DNA of 13,421 nt from JASSUD01 sp031963365 (lineage in GTDB: Bacteria; Pseudomonadota; Gammaproteobacteria; Burkholderiales; Burkholderiaceae). The notes under the pieces were generated by a model. That model made no database searches. It had not been told where the DNA came from and saw only the letters and a program-made list of their open reading frames with translations. Location: assembly GCA_031963365.1 (NCBI GenBank), contig JASSUF010000065.1, forward strand, positions 1 to 13,421. Direction: 5' to 3'. Of the stretch, positions 1 to 5,290 are shown one piece after another. Position 1 is the first letter of the stretch, and each line of letters opens with the position of its first letter. The position numbers and the translations under genes are program-made.

Positions 1-48
1 CTTATTGACATCCAGTTAGGGTTTGAACTCGCTCATAATTGTGGGTAA
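1..48 (+). CDS. C-terminal tail of an upstream reading frame (partial)
   Basis: The first reading frame is open from base 1 to a TAA at 46-48 and gives 15 residues, LIDIQLGFELAHNCG. The stretch IQLGFELAHNCG weakly resembles the end of the second repeat of the next gene (IQAARIAAQEWG, residues 204-215), sharing I, Q, one A and the final G. It could be the end of a related upstream gene overlapping the next one, or the upstream part of the same gene displaced by a frameshift. Only 15 codons are visible, so the call is tentative. Confidence 0.25.
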   Translation, partial: LIDIQLGFELAHNCG

Positions 49-724
49 TTGCAAGATCGAACAAGCGTATACACTCCCATTTCGTTTTTCTATGCCAATG
101 GACCGCTTCGAGCCTTATATTCAAAGCCATGCGGATTTGGATCAAAAAGAGTATGCGTCACTCATACTCTCAGCATTTTGCTTAGGAGTGTCTATAGCGA
201 CTTTCCTTTTTCATTGTGTTGAAAAATATCACGAAAATCATAAAGAGATGCTGGCTACTCACATTGTCAATATTTTTCTTACCGTTTTACGGGATCTTAA
301 ATACGTATTTTCCTGCTCTAGTTATTATATTAAAGGGGCAAAAGTAATAACAAAATTGTTAATATCGAAACCTACTTCTGAGCAGGGTATGATATTAATA
401 AACCATTCACGGATTGAGCAACAACCGACAAATTGCTTTTGGCCTGCGGTGCAATGGTGGGCTAGACTGGATAACAATTATTATTATTCATATTATGCAT
501 TAATTGCGGTCTCTGGCATAACTGCCGCCCTTGGCTGTATTTTACACTTTATCGAGAAAGATCACGAAAATCATATGGCGATGCTGTGGCTTGAGGGAGC
601 TAATATATGGTTTAATATTTTGCTTACTTCTATTCAAGCGGCAAGAATAGCGGCGCAAGAATGGGGGCAACCCAATTTATTACCGCAGAATTTCATACGT
701 ATGCCAAACTGTCAAACTATCTAG
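23..724 (+). CDS. Unrecognised membrane protein with two internal HENH-motif repeats
   Basis: I do not recognise this family. The 233-residue protein consists of two copies of one unit, about 111 residues apart. Each unit opens with a short strand ending in IEQ (residues 4-14 and 123-133). A hydrophobic stretch follows (about 44-65 and 155-177), then the motif EKYHENHKEML (67-77) or EKDHENHMAML (178-188), then a second hydrophobic or amphipathic helix (about 78-96 and 189-211). This suggests two to four membrane segments with a conserved charged, histidine-containing turn after each first helix. No signal peptide is obvious. A TAG at 17-19 blocks extension upstream. The usable starts are TTG 23, GTG 41 or ATG 92; TTG 23 keeps the full first repeat but has no clear ribosome binding site. 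The two His residues per motif could bind metal, but this is untested inference. It stands alone before a tRNA gene on the other strand. Confidence 0.6.
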   Translation: MNSLIIVGNCKIEQAYTLPFRFSMPMDRFEPYIQSHADLDQKEYASLILSAFCLGVSIATFLFHCVEKYHENHKEMLATHIVNIFLTVLRDLKYVFSCSSYYIKGAKVITKLLISKPTSEQGMILINHSRIEQQPTNCFWPAVQWWARLDNNYYYSYYALIAVSGITAALGCILHFIEKDHENHMAMLWLEGANIWFNILLTSIQAARIAAQEWGQPNLLPQNFIRMPNCQTI

Positions 725-800
725 GGTTTCTATAAGAAATTTGACATATCTCCGCAATTTTCCATGCTGTCAATAGAAAAAGTAGATAGAAAAAGACAAC

Positions 801-835
801 AAAAAAACCGAGGAACCTTATGGCTGCTCGGGTTT
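801..835 (-). terminator. Terminator of the tRNA-Gly gene
   Basis: Read on the minus strand, a CCGAG/CTCGG stem (plus-strand 827-831 with 808-812) is followed directly by seven Ts (801-807). It lies 33 bases past the tRNA 3' end, as expected for an intrinsic terminator. The 14-base loop is fairly large and contains a possible inner CC/GG pairing. Confidence 0.55.
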
Positions 836-868
836 ATAATAAAAAAAGATGGTCTGTAAAGCGATATC

Positions 869-943
869 TGGAGCGGGCGATGGGAATCGAACCCACGTCT
901 CTAGCTTGGGAAGCTAGGGTAATGGCCATTATACGACGCCCGC
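869..943 (-). tRNA. tRNA-Gly (anticodon CCC)
   Basis: The minus strand folds as a complete 75-base tRNA with encoded CCA. The acceptor arms are GCGGGCG (943-937) and CGCCCGC (879-873), with discriminator T at 872 and CCA at 871-869. The anticodon stem CTAGC/GCTAG encloses loop TTCCCAA, giving anticodon CCC (plus-strand 908-910), which reads GGG. The T arm has the GTTCGATTC signature and a GTGGG/CCCAT stem. The sequence closely resembles the bacterial CCC-glycine tRNA. It is a single-gene unit with its own promoter and terminator, downstream of yaaA on the same strand. Confidence 0.97.
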
Positions 944-953
944 AAGAAGGGCG

Positions 954-982
954 ATTCTATAGGTCAACGACCGTACTTTCAA
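954..982 (-). promoter_or_regulatory. Promoter of the tRNA-Gly gene
   Basis: On the minus strand a TTGAAA -35 box (plus-strand 982-977) and a TAGAAT -10 box (959-954) are separated by exactly 17 bases. Transcription would begin near 947, a few bases before the mature tRNA 5' end at 943. The spacing and position fit a sigma-70 promoter well. Confidence 0.6.
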
Positions 983-1002
983 TACAAGCGGCTCAAGAAG
1001 GG

Positions 1003-1788
1003 TTATTTTGCTTGTGTAGGGGGATCGCGGCGGAAAATCCATGTGGTGGGTGTGGAAGCTTCTGGTGTAAAGCTATAGCCTTCTGCGTTAAAGCGCTTTA
1101 GGTCTTCTGGATTTTCAATAGCCTGTGTGACGGCAAAGCGCGTCATTAAACCGCGTGCATATTTTGCTTGAACACCAATAATTTTATAGCCTGTACTTTT
1201 GTGTTCTTGGAAAACTGGAGTAATGATTTGTGCGTCTAAGTGTGCAGTTTGGATGGCTTTGAAGTATTCCAGTGATGCAAGGTTGATGATGGTGCGGGTG
1301 GAGTGTGTGGTAAGTGCGGTATTTAAGGTGTGGGCAAGTTTTTTGCCCCAGAACGCGTAGAGGTCTCGTCCTTGAGCATTTTTTAAATGTGTACCCATCT
1401 CTAGTCTATAAGCAGCAATCAAATCAAGAGGGCGGAGCACGCCGTATAGGCCTGAGAGGATGCGTACATGCTCTTGTGCATAGTCCAGCTCTTTTTCGCA
1501 GAAAGATGCGGCTTGTATGCCTTCGTAGACTCTTCCTGAAAAAGTTAAAAGTGCTTGTTTACCTTGTTTGTTCTCTACTTGCTGCGCCCATTGGGTGTGG
1601 CGCTCGCAATTTAGCTGGGCTAGTTTTTCCGAGATCCCCATTAAATTTCCAAGCTCTTCAATGGATAAGGCCTGCAGAGTTGCCATGAGCGTGGAAGATT
1701 CTTTAATTAATGAAGGAAAAGTATGTCGCTGTGTTTGAGCCGGAGTGTGAAAGTCCAGTGACTTGGCGGGAGACAAAATAATAATCAT
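1003..1788 (-). CDS. yaaA: Peroxide stress protein YaaA (UPF0246/DUF328 family)
   Basis: The 261-residue length matches the family (about 255-260). Conserved stretches are visible in order: the N-terminal IIILSPAKSLDF (residues 2-13), TFSGRVYEGI (82-91), LSGLYGVLRPLDLIAAYR (111-128), YAFWG (144-148), INLASLEYFKAI (168-179) and GLMTRFAV plus NAEGYSF near the C-terminus. In Escherichia coli YaaA limits damage from hydrogen peroxide by lowering free intracellular iron, and it binds DNA; it is a soluble cytoplasmic protein. The start is ATG 1788; no strong ribosome binding site precedes it. The gene is transcribed away from minC, so the two genes share the 240-base region 1789-2028. Family assignment is near certain; the physiological role here is taken from the family. 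Confidence 0.95.
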   Translation of the reverse strand: MIIILSPAKSLDFHTPAQTQRHTFPSLIKESSTLMATLQALSIEELGNLMGISEKLAQLNCERHTQWAQQVENKQGKQALLTFSGRVYEGIQAASFCEKELDYAQEHVRILSGLYGVLRPLDLIAAYRLEMGTHLKNAQGRDLYAFWGKKLAHTLNTALTTHSTRTIINLASLEYFKAIQTAHLDAQIITPVFQEHKSTGYKIIGVQAKYARGLMTRFAVTQAIENPEDLKRFNAEGYSFTPEASTPTTWIFRRDPPTQAK

Positions 1789-1953
1789 GGCCAGTAAAAT
1801 GAGAAATGTGACGCCTAGGCAGCAAGCATAAGGGGTTGGCGGTAGATGCGCTGTTTTATAAATGCAGCTTGCAATCTTGAGTGTTAATTAAAATAGCTAA
1901 AAAATATATCTTATATCTTTCATCGGAATTGTCTTAAATGATAGTCTTACGTA

Positions 1954-1994
1954 TTCTCTTGGAATTCAAAAAAAGCCGCCTGTTTCCAAGAGAA
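1954..1994. promoter_or_regulatory. Perfect 11-bp inverted repeat upstream of minC
   Basis: TTCTCTTGGAA at 1954-1964 is perfectly matched by TTCCAAGAGAA at 1984-1994, with 19 bases between, in the yaaA/minC divergent region. It ends 34 bases before the minC start. No run of Ts follows, so it does not look like a terminator. It may be an operator or an mRNA leader hairpin for the min operon; function is unknown. Confidence 0.45.
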
Positions 1995-2002
1995 CGTTAG
2001 AA

Positions 2003-2026
2003 TAGCCAATTTTTTCGGCTAGGGAG
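2003..2026 (+). promoter_or_regulatory. Small hairpin and ribosome binding site of minC
   Basis: TAGCC (2003-2007) pairs with GGCTA (2017-2021) around a T-rich 9-base loop. The ribosome binding site AGGGAG (2021-2026) follows immediately and fixes the minC start at ATG 2029. The hairpin touches the first base of the binding site, so it could modulate initiation; that is inference. Confidence 0.4.
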
Positions 2027-2028
2027 CT

Positions 2029-2829
2029 ATGTCGAGTCTATCGAATCTTCAGAAAACGAGTAGTTTTGAGCTGCGTAGTGGCACGCTTGATACGCTTCTT
2101 TTCGTGGTCAGAGACCCTGATTTAGATGTTCTATATACAGAAATTGAGCAGCGTTTTGGTGCAACTCAGTCATTTTTTGCAAATGAAGGAGTGGTCATCG
2201 ATGTGCGTGCTTTGGATGCAAATGCTTCTATTTCTCTCCCTGCTTTGGTGGCTTTGCTAAAGCAAAGGCATATGTGCCCGATAGGGGTGGTGGCAGAGGA
2301 TGCGCAGCTTGCTTGGGTTAAATCAAGCGGACTGCCTGTGCTTGATGCGCAGGAAAGCCGCGGTAAGCGGCGTGATGTACCTGTTGCTAGGACTGCTCGT
2401 ACTGTTACGCAAGCCAAATTAAGTAACAGCACGGTTGCGATAGAGCGTACTCCAGCATCGGTGTCTGCATCGCTTGCAAGGATGCCTGCACCTTCTGCTC
2501 AACCTATGATTTTGGATAAGCCATTGCGCTCTGGGCAGCAAATTTATGCGCCCGGAGATTTGATTGTGTTGGCCCCTGTAAATTGCGGCGCAGAGATTAT
2601 GGCGCAAGGTAATTTATATATTTACGCACCGCTTCGGGGACGGGCACTTGCTGGCGTACCGGGTAATACGCAGGCACGTATTTTTTGTTCTTGCTTAGAA
2701 GCAGAGCTGGTTTCGATCGCGGGTATTTACGGAACGGCTGAAGCCGCTTTGTTGATGCAAAGACGGGGTCAATCGGTGCAAGTGCGCTTAGTGAATGAGA
2801 AGTTGATTATCGAGCCGCTTAGTATGTAG
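2029..2829 (+). CDS. minC: Septum site-determining protein MinC
   Basis: MinC inhibits FtsZ assembly away from midcell. It is recruited to the membrane by MinD. The 266-residue protein has the normal two-domain form: an N-terminal FtsZ-inhibiting domain (about 8-110), a low-complexity Ala/Ser/Thr/Arg linker (about 115-160) and the C-terminal beta-helix domain (about 165-266). The C domain shows RSGQQIYAPGDLIV (from 167), GAEIMAQGNLYIYAPLRGRALAG (about 188-209; split as GAEIMAQGN and LRGRALAG) and the strongly conserved EAELVSIAGIY. These are the dimerisation and MinD-binding signatures. ATG 2029 is preceded by AGGGAG. It is the first gene of minC-minD-minE on the plus strand, divergent from yaaA. 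The gap to minD is 136 bases, long for a tight operon, and it contains a possible second promoter. Confidence 0.96.
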   Translation: MSSLSNLQKTSSFELRSGTLDTLLFVVRDPDLDVLYTEIEQRFGATQSFFANEGVVIDVRALDANASISLPALVALLKQRHMCPIGVVAEDAQLAWVKSSGLPVLDAQESRGKRRDVPVARTARTVTQAKLSNSTVAIERTPASVSASLARMPAPSAQPMILDKPLRSGQQIYAPGDLIVLAPVNCGAEIMAQGNLYIYAPLRGRALAGVPGNTQARIFCSCLEAELVSIAGIYGTAEAALLMQRRGQSVQVRLVNEKLIIEPLSM

Positions 2830-2902
2830 GGGTGCCCTTAATACGCAAAAAAGTCCTGGAAAAATACGCAAAGGCTTGTGGTGAGCATATTGGATTCCTT
2901 TA

Positions 2903-2930
2903 TTGCCCCCAACCTACGATTTTCTATATT
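2903..2930 (+). promoter_or_regulatory. Possible internal promoter for minD-minE
   Basis: TTGCCC (2903-2908) and TATATT (2925-2930) are separated by 16 bases in the 136-base minC-minD gap. A start near 2937 would give a leader of about 30 bases before minD. Upstream in the same gap the 10-mer AATACGCAAA occurs twice, at 2840-2849 and 2863-2872, 23 bases apart. A separate promoter would allow MinD and MinE to be made independently of MinC; this rests on hexamer similarity only. Confidence 0.35.
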
Positions 2931-2965
2931 CAAAAAATTAAGATTCAAAAATTCACAGGAAAAAT

Positions 2966-3781
2966 ATGGCGAAAATTATTGTGGTGACGTCGGGCAAAGG
3001 AGGCGTTGGTAAAACGACTACTAGCGCCTCCTTTTCTTCTGGCTTAGCCCTTCGCGGTTATAAAACAGTGGTAATCGATTTTGATGTGGGTTTACGCAAT
3101 CTAGATTTAATTATGGGTTGCGAGCGGCGCGTGGTGTATGACCTGATCAATGTGATTCAGGGAGAGGCGCAGCTTAATCAAGCACTCATTAAAGATAAAA
3201 AATGTAGCAACTTATATATCCTGCCTGCGTCACAAACACGTGATAAGGATGCGCTCACTGAAAAAGGGATTGAAGCCATCATAGAGGGGCTCAAGGCGAT
3301 GGGTTTTGAATATATCGTCTGCGATTCTCCTGCGGGAATCGAGTCAGGTGCGCTGCTTGCGATGCATTTTGCAGACGAAGCACTGATTGTGACTAACCCT
3401 GAGGTATCTTCTGTTCGAGATTCAGATCGTATTTTGGGCATGCTTTCTTCCAAAACACGGCGTGCTCAGGAAGGTAGCGAGCCTATTAAAGAGCACTTAC
3501 TGGTTACCCGTTATAATCCAAAACGGGTTCACGAAGGTGAAATGCTCTCTGTGGCCGATATCCAGGAAATTCTGCGCATTGATTTGCTAGGCGTGATTCC
3601 AGAGTCGCCCCATGTGCTGCAAGCTTCTAATCAGGGCACCCCTGTTATCTGCCTTCCAGAGGCCGATGCTGCAAGTGCCTATCAAGATGTGATTGCGCGC
3701 TTTCTGGGTGAAGAAAGGCCTATGCGGTATATAGGTTATGAAAAGCAAAGCTTGCTTAAGCGTATTTTTGGTAATAAGTAA
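2966..3781 (+). CDS. minD: Septum site-determining ATPase MinD
   Basis: MinD is a ParA/MinD-type deviant Walker ATPase that binds the inner membrane in its ATP-dimer form, recruits MinC, and is released when MinE stimulates ATP hydrolysis. The 271 residues match the family length. The deviant Walker A motif GKGGVGKTT covers residues 10-18 with signature Lys11 and Lys16. Switch I has Asp38 and Asp40 in VIDFDVGLRNLDLIMG, and Walker B has Asp120 in YIVCDSPAG. The C-terminal amphipathic helix YEKQSLLKRIFGNK (258-271) is the membrane-targeting sequence. All key residues are present. The start at ATG 2966 has an ACAGGA ribosome binding site just upstream. minE follows after 13 bases, so the two are certainly co-transcribed. 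Confidence 0.98.
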   Translation: MAKIIVVTSGKGGVGKTTTSASFSSGLALRGYKTVVIDFDVGLRNLDLIMGCERRVVYDLINVIQGEAQLNQALIKDKKCSNLYILPASQTRDKDALTEKGIEAIIEGLKAMGFEYIVCDSPAGIESGALLAMHFADEALIVTNPEVSSVRDSDRILGMLSSKTRRAQEGSEPIKEHLLVTRYNPKRVHEGEMLSVADIQEILRIDLLGVIPESPHVLQASNQGTPVICLPEADAASAYQDVIARFLGEERPMRYIGYEKQSLLKRIFGNK

Positions 3782-3794
3782 AAAAGGAAGAACT

Positions 3795-4049
3795 ATGTCA
3801 ATACTTTCTTTTTTATTGCGTGAAAAAAAGAAATCTGCAACGCTTGCTAAAGAGCGTTTGCAGCTGATTATCGCCCATGAACGGGTCGATACAGCTCCTC
3901 GGTTAAATTACCTGCCTGAGTTGCAACGTGAATTGATTGCGGTAGTATCAAAGTACGTCAAAATTGCCAATGAAGATATTCAGGTACATCTTGAGCGGCA
4001 AGACCAACTGGAAGTGCTGGAAGTGAAAATTGAAATTCCTCAAGCATGA
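3795..4049 (+). CDS. minE: Cell division topological specificity factor MinE
   Basis: MinE activates the MinD ATPase and drives pole-to-pole oscillation of MinCD, leaving midcell free for the Z ring. The 84-residue protein has the usual order. An N-terminal amphipathic membrane-binding segment comes first (MSILSFLLREKK). The MinD-contact helix follows (about 13-30, containing ATLAKERLQLIIAHER), then the C-terminal dimerisation domain (about 36-84, with YLPELQRELIAVVSKYVKI). The start is ATG 3795, preceded by AAGGAAG at 3784-3790. A longer in-frame start at 3738 inside minD is unlikely, because it would add residues that the family lacks and it has no ribosome binding site. It is the last gene of the operon; a miniature mobile element begins 21 bases after its stop. 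Confidence 0.97.
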   Translation: MSILSFLLREKKKSATLAKERLQLIIAHERVDTAPRLNYLPELQRELIAVVSKYVKIANEDIQVHLERQDQLEVLEVKIEIPQA

Positions 4050-4070
4050 GATAAGGCGTATTTCCGATAG

Positions 4071-4206
4071 GGCGTGTCCTCAATTACCCCAAAGGGTCCA
4101 TCTTTGAGGTCGTGCGGTGCCAGGTATTCACAGTCTTAAGTCTGTTGCGGCCCCTGTGCTCCTGCTCCCCCAAATAGGTTTCCTTTGAGGCAATTGAGAA
4201 CACGCC
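4071..4206. mobile_element. 136-bp miniature IS-derived element (MITE-like)
   Basis: The ends are inverted repeats. The left end reads GGCGTGTCCTCAATTACCCC (from 4071) and the right end, read inwards on the minus strand, GGCGTGTTCTCAATTGCCTC (from 4206). Over the first 25 bases 22 agree, and all three differences are transitions. The interior has no transposase gene, only a short minus-strand open frame that may be a coding remnant. No clear target duplication is visible: the flanks read CCGATAG and AAAATGC. Size and ends fit a non-autonomous deletion derivative of an insertion sequence; I cannot name the family with confidence. It lies between minE and the shared terminator hairpin. Confidence 0.65.
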
Positions 4207-4207
4207 A

Positions 4208-4251
4208 AAATGCAACAAGGGCTGTTTACAGAAACAGCCCTTGTTGCATTT
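4208..4251. terminator. Perfect 20-bp hairpin between minE and the TonB-like gene
   Basis: Bases 4208-4227 are perfectly complementary to 4232-4251 around a four-base ACAG loop. The core is AACAAGGGCTGTTT/AAACAGCCCTTGTT. It lies between convergent genes (minE on plus, TonB-like on minus), where a bidirectional terminator is expected. Only three T/A bases close each end, so termination would depend mainly on stem strength. Confidence 0.6.
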
Positions 4252-4276
4252 GGAATACAGCGAGCGCACTCGGTGG

Positions 4277-4786
4277 TTAGCGCTGTGGAGACGCTAGCGT
4301 TCTAATTTGGAACTTGCCATCGTCATTAAAGAGCCAGCCCTCGACAATTTCAATTTCGCCTGCGCTTCGAAAGAGTTCGCTAGGAGGTAAAGGCAGAGGC
4401 GCTGCACGTTGCAGACTGGATAATGCAACTTGTTCGGCTTGCGCATCGCCGTTGGTGCGGTATACCGACCAACTTACCAGCTGCCCTTGTTTATTCACTT
4501 TAAAGGCCATCACTACCACAGAGCGTAGCATGGACTGTGGGCTCCCAGAAGCCAGCAGCGGACTATTTTCCTGCTGAATTTTTTGGGCAATTTTCACTTT
4601 ATACTCTTTGAGCTGCGTCATTTCTTGCGCAGCAGACTGCGATAGGTCTTTATGCGAAGAAGTGGTGCTACAACCAGCCAGAAATGCTGCTGTAATCAGT
4701 GAGTAGGTGAGAGCAGGCTGCTTTAAGGTATGACGTACAGTGCACGATAAGGTGCGCAAGCTGCGAAGCAAAAGGGCAGGAATCAT
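4277..4786 (-). CDS. TonB C-terminal-domain lipoprotein
   Basis: The C-terminal ~100 residues (about 65-165) read as a TonB C-terminal domain: LRSVVVMAFKVNKQGQLVSW (87-106), then VALSSLQRAAPLPLPPSE (120-137) and the closing EGWLFNDDGKFQIRTL (149-164). In that family the domain contacts outer-membrane receptors or peptidoglycan-associated partners. The N-terminus is not a typical TonB anchor: a basic stretch leads to a hydrophobic segment ending in the lipobox FLAGC with Cys39, followed by SerThrThrSer, suggesting a lipid-anchored envelope protein. The 38-residue lead before the cysteine is long, so the true start may lie further in, but no better start or ribosome binding site is visible. No Pro-rich periplasm-spanning region is present and no exbB or exbD lies nearby. 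A comparable gene precedes rnr in Burkholderia-type genomes. Transduction activity is uncertain. Confidence 0.75.
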   Translation of the reverse strand: MIPALLLRSLRTLSCTVRHTLKQPALTYSLITAAFLAGCSTTSSHKDLSQSAAQEMTQLKEYKVKIAQKIQQENSPLLASGSPQSMLRSVVVMAFKVNKQGQLVSWSVYRTNGDAQAEQVALSSLQRAAPLPLPPSELFRSAGEIEIVEGWLFNDDGKFQIRTLASPQR

Positions 4787-4851
4787 AACAAGGGCTTTGG
4801 CGAGAAGGGGAAAAGGCAGGCCATCATAAAGTTTGATGCCTAAAGCGTTGA

Positions 4852-4880
4852 GCTGTAAAAGCGTAATTTAGAATGGTCAA
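4852..4880 (-). promoter_or_regulatory. Possible promoter of the TonB-like gene
   Basis: On the minus strand TTGACC (plus-strand 4880-4875) and TACAGC (4857-4852) are separated by 17 bases, about 65 bases before ATG 4786. The -35 box is good and the -10 box poor. A TATAAA sequence further upstream (about 4887-4893) is the alternative. Confidence 0.3.
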
Positions 4881-4940
4881 GCGAACTTTTATACCCGCGT
4901 CTGCTATTCGCTTGCGTAAATAAGACTTACATAACATCCG

Positions 4941-4975
4941 TTACATAAGAAAAAATTAAAAAAATTCTTATGTGA
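4941..4975. repeat. Inverted repeat with A/T-rich loop
   Basis: ACATAAGAA (4943-4951) is perfectly complementary to TTCTTATGT (4965-4973); a T-G and a T-A pair extend the stem to 4941-4975. The 13-base loop is only A and T. It lies in the divergent TonB-like/rnr spacer and could be an operator or a weak bidirectional terminator. Confidence 0.4.
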
Positions 4976-5024
4976 CAATCATTTGCTGTTTACACCCAAT
5001 TTTTGAAGCATCTTTTCATAATTA

Positions 5025-5051
5025 GGTGCATGTTGTATCAACTGATGCACC
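5025..5051. repeat. Strong interrupted hairpin upstream of rnr
   Basis: GGTGCAT (5025-5031) pairs with ATGCACC (5045-5051), and GTTG (5032-5035) with CAAC (5039-5042), leaving a TAT loop and a two-base TG bulge: 11 base pairs in 27 bases. No T run follows. It lies about 190 bases upstream of the probable rnr promoter, so it is not in the main rnr leader. Function unknown. Confidence 0.4.
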
Positions 5052-5240
5052 CACAATAGAATAAATAGGCGAATGGCCCGAGGTCTGCATTTGGAAAAGC
5101 AAGCGCGGTGACCAGAGTAGTGCACTTATAGTACAGTGAGGATCTACAAACCCAGTATGAGGACAAAAATAGCCTTGCTTTTTCAAGCATTTTGAGCGGT
5201 TTAGACCGGTTTTTTAGCCTTTTCTCCCATTTATAAGCAT

Positions 5241-5267
5241 TTGACAACTGCCTTTTACTTCTATACT
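5241..5267 (+). promoter_or_regulatory. Probable promoter of rnr
   Basis: A perfect TTGACA (5241-5246) is followed after 15 bases by TATACT (5262-5267). The spacing is short, but the hexamers are near consensus and nothing better is visible. Transcription would start near 5274, giving a leader under 20 bases. That favours the TTG start at 5291 over TTG 5279. Confidence 0.5.
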
Positions 5268-5290
5268 TTTTTCTTTTTTTGGATTTTCTT

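Larger units (their letters stand above)
4787..5290. other. Intergenic region between the TonB-like gene and rnr
   Basis: This 504-base divergent spacer holds no convincing gene. It contains a possible minus-strand promoter (4852-4880), a 9-bp inverted repeat around an A/T-rich loop (4941-4975), a strong hairpin (5025-5051), a small GCTT/AAGC hairpin near 5177-5189, and CGGT/ACCG with six Ts near 5199-5216 that could attenuate transcripts toward rnr. A promoter for rnr lies at 5241-5267. The last 45 bases are pyrimidine-rich. I looked for a tRNA here and found none. Confidence 0.6.

Noticed and set aside
741..770. TTGACA at 741-746 as a promoter
   Set aside because: No acceptable -10 box at 16-18 bases, and the downstream gene on this strand is far away.
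774..795. Direct repeat TAGAAAAAG twice
   Set aside because: Short A-rich words are common in this AT-rich spacer; there is no associated feature.
962..972. GGTC-AAC-GACC hairpin after yaaA as a terminator
   Set aside because: Four base pairs with a three-base loop and no T run; it lies inside the tRNA promoter spacer.
820..1101. Plus-strand open frame of 93 codons
   Set aside because: It runs across the tRNA-Gly gene, its promoter and the end of yaaA on the other strand; no coding signature.
1314..1688. Plus-strand open frame of 124 codons
   Set aside because: It is antisense to conserved yaaA sequence, with no ribosome binding site or recognisable protein.
3738..3794. Longer N-terminus for MinE
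   Set aside because: It overlaps the end of minD, lacks a ribosome binding site and adds residues absent from the family; ATG 3795 has AAGGAAG and a standard MinE start.
4084..4269. Minus-strand open frame of 61 codons over the miniature element
   Set aside because: It covers the terminal repeats and the hairpin. At most it is a transposase remnant; it is not called as a gene.
5040..5240. A tRNA upstream of rnr
   Set aside because: I searched both strands for a T-arm GTTCRA signature with matching acceptor arms and found none.
5038..5247. Minus-strand open frame of 69 codons upstream of rnr
   Set aside because: No ribosome binding site, odd composition, and it overlaps the hairpin and the rnr -35 box.
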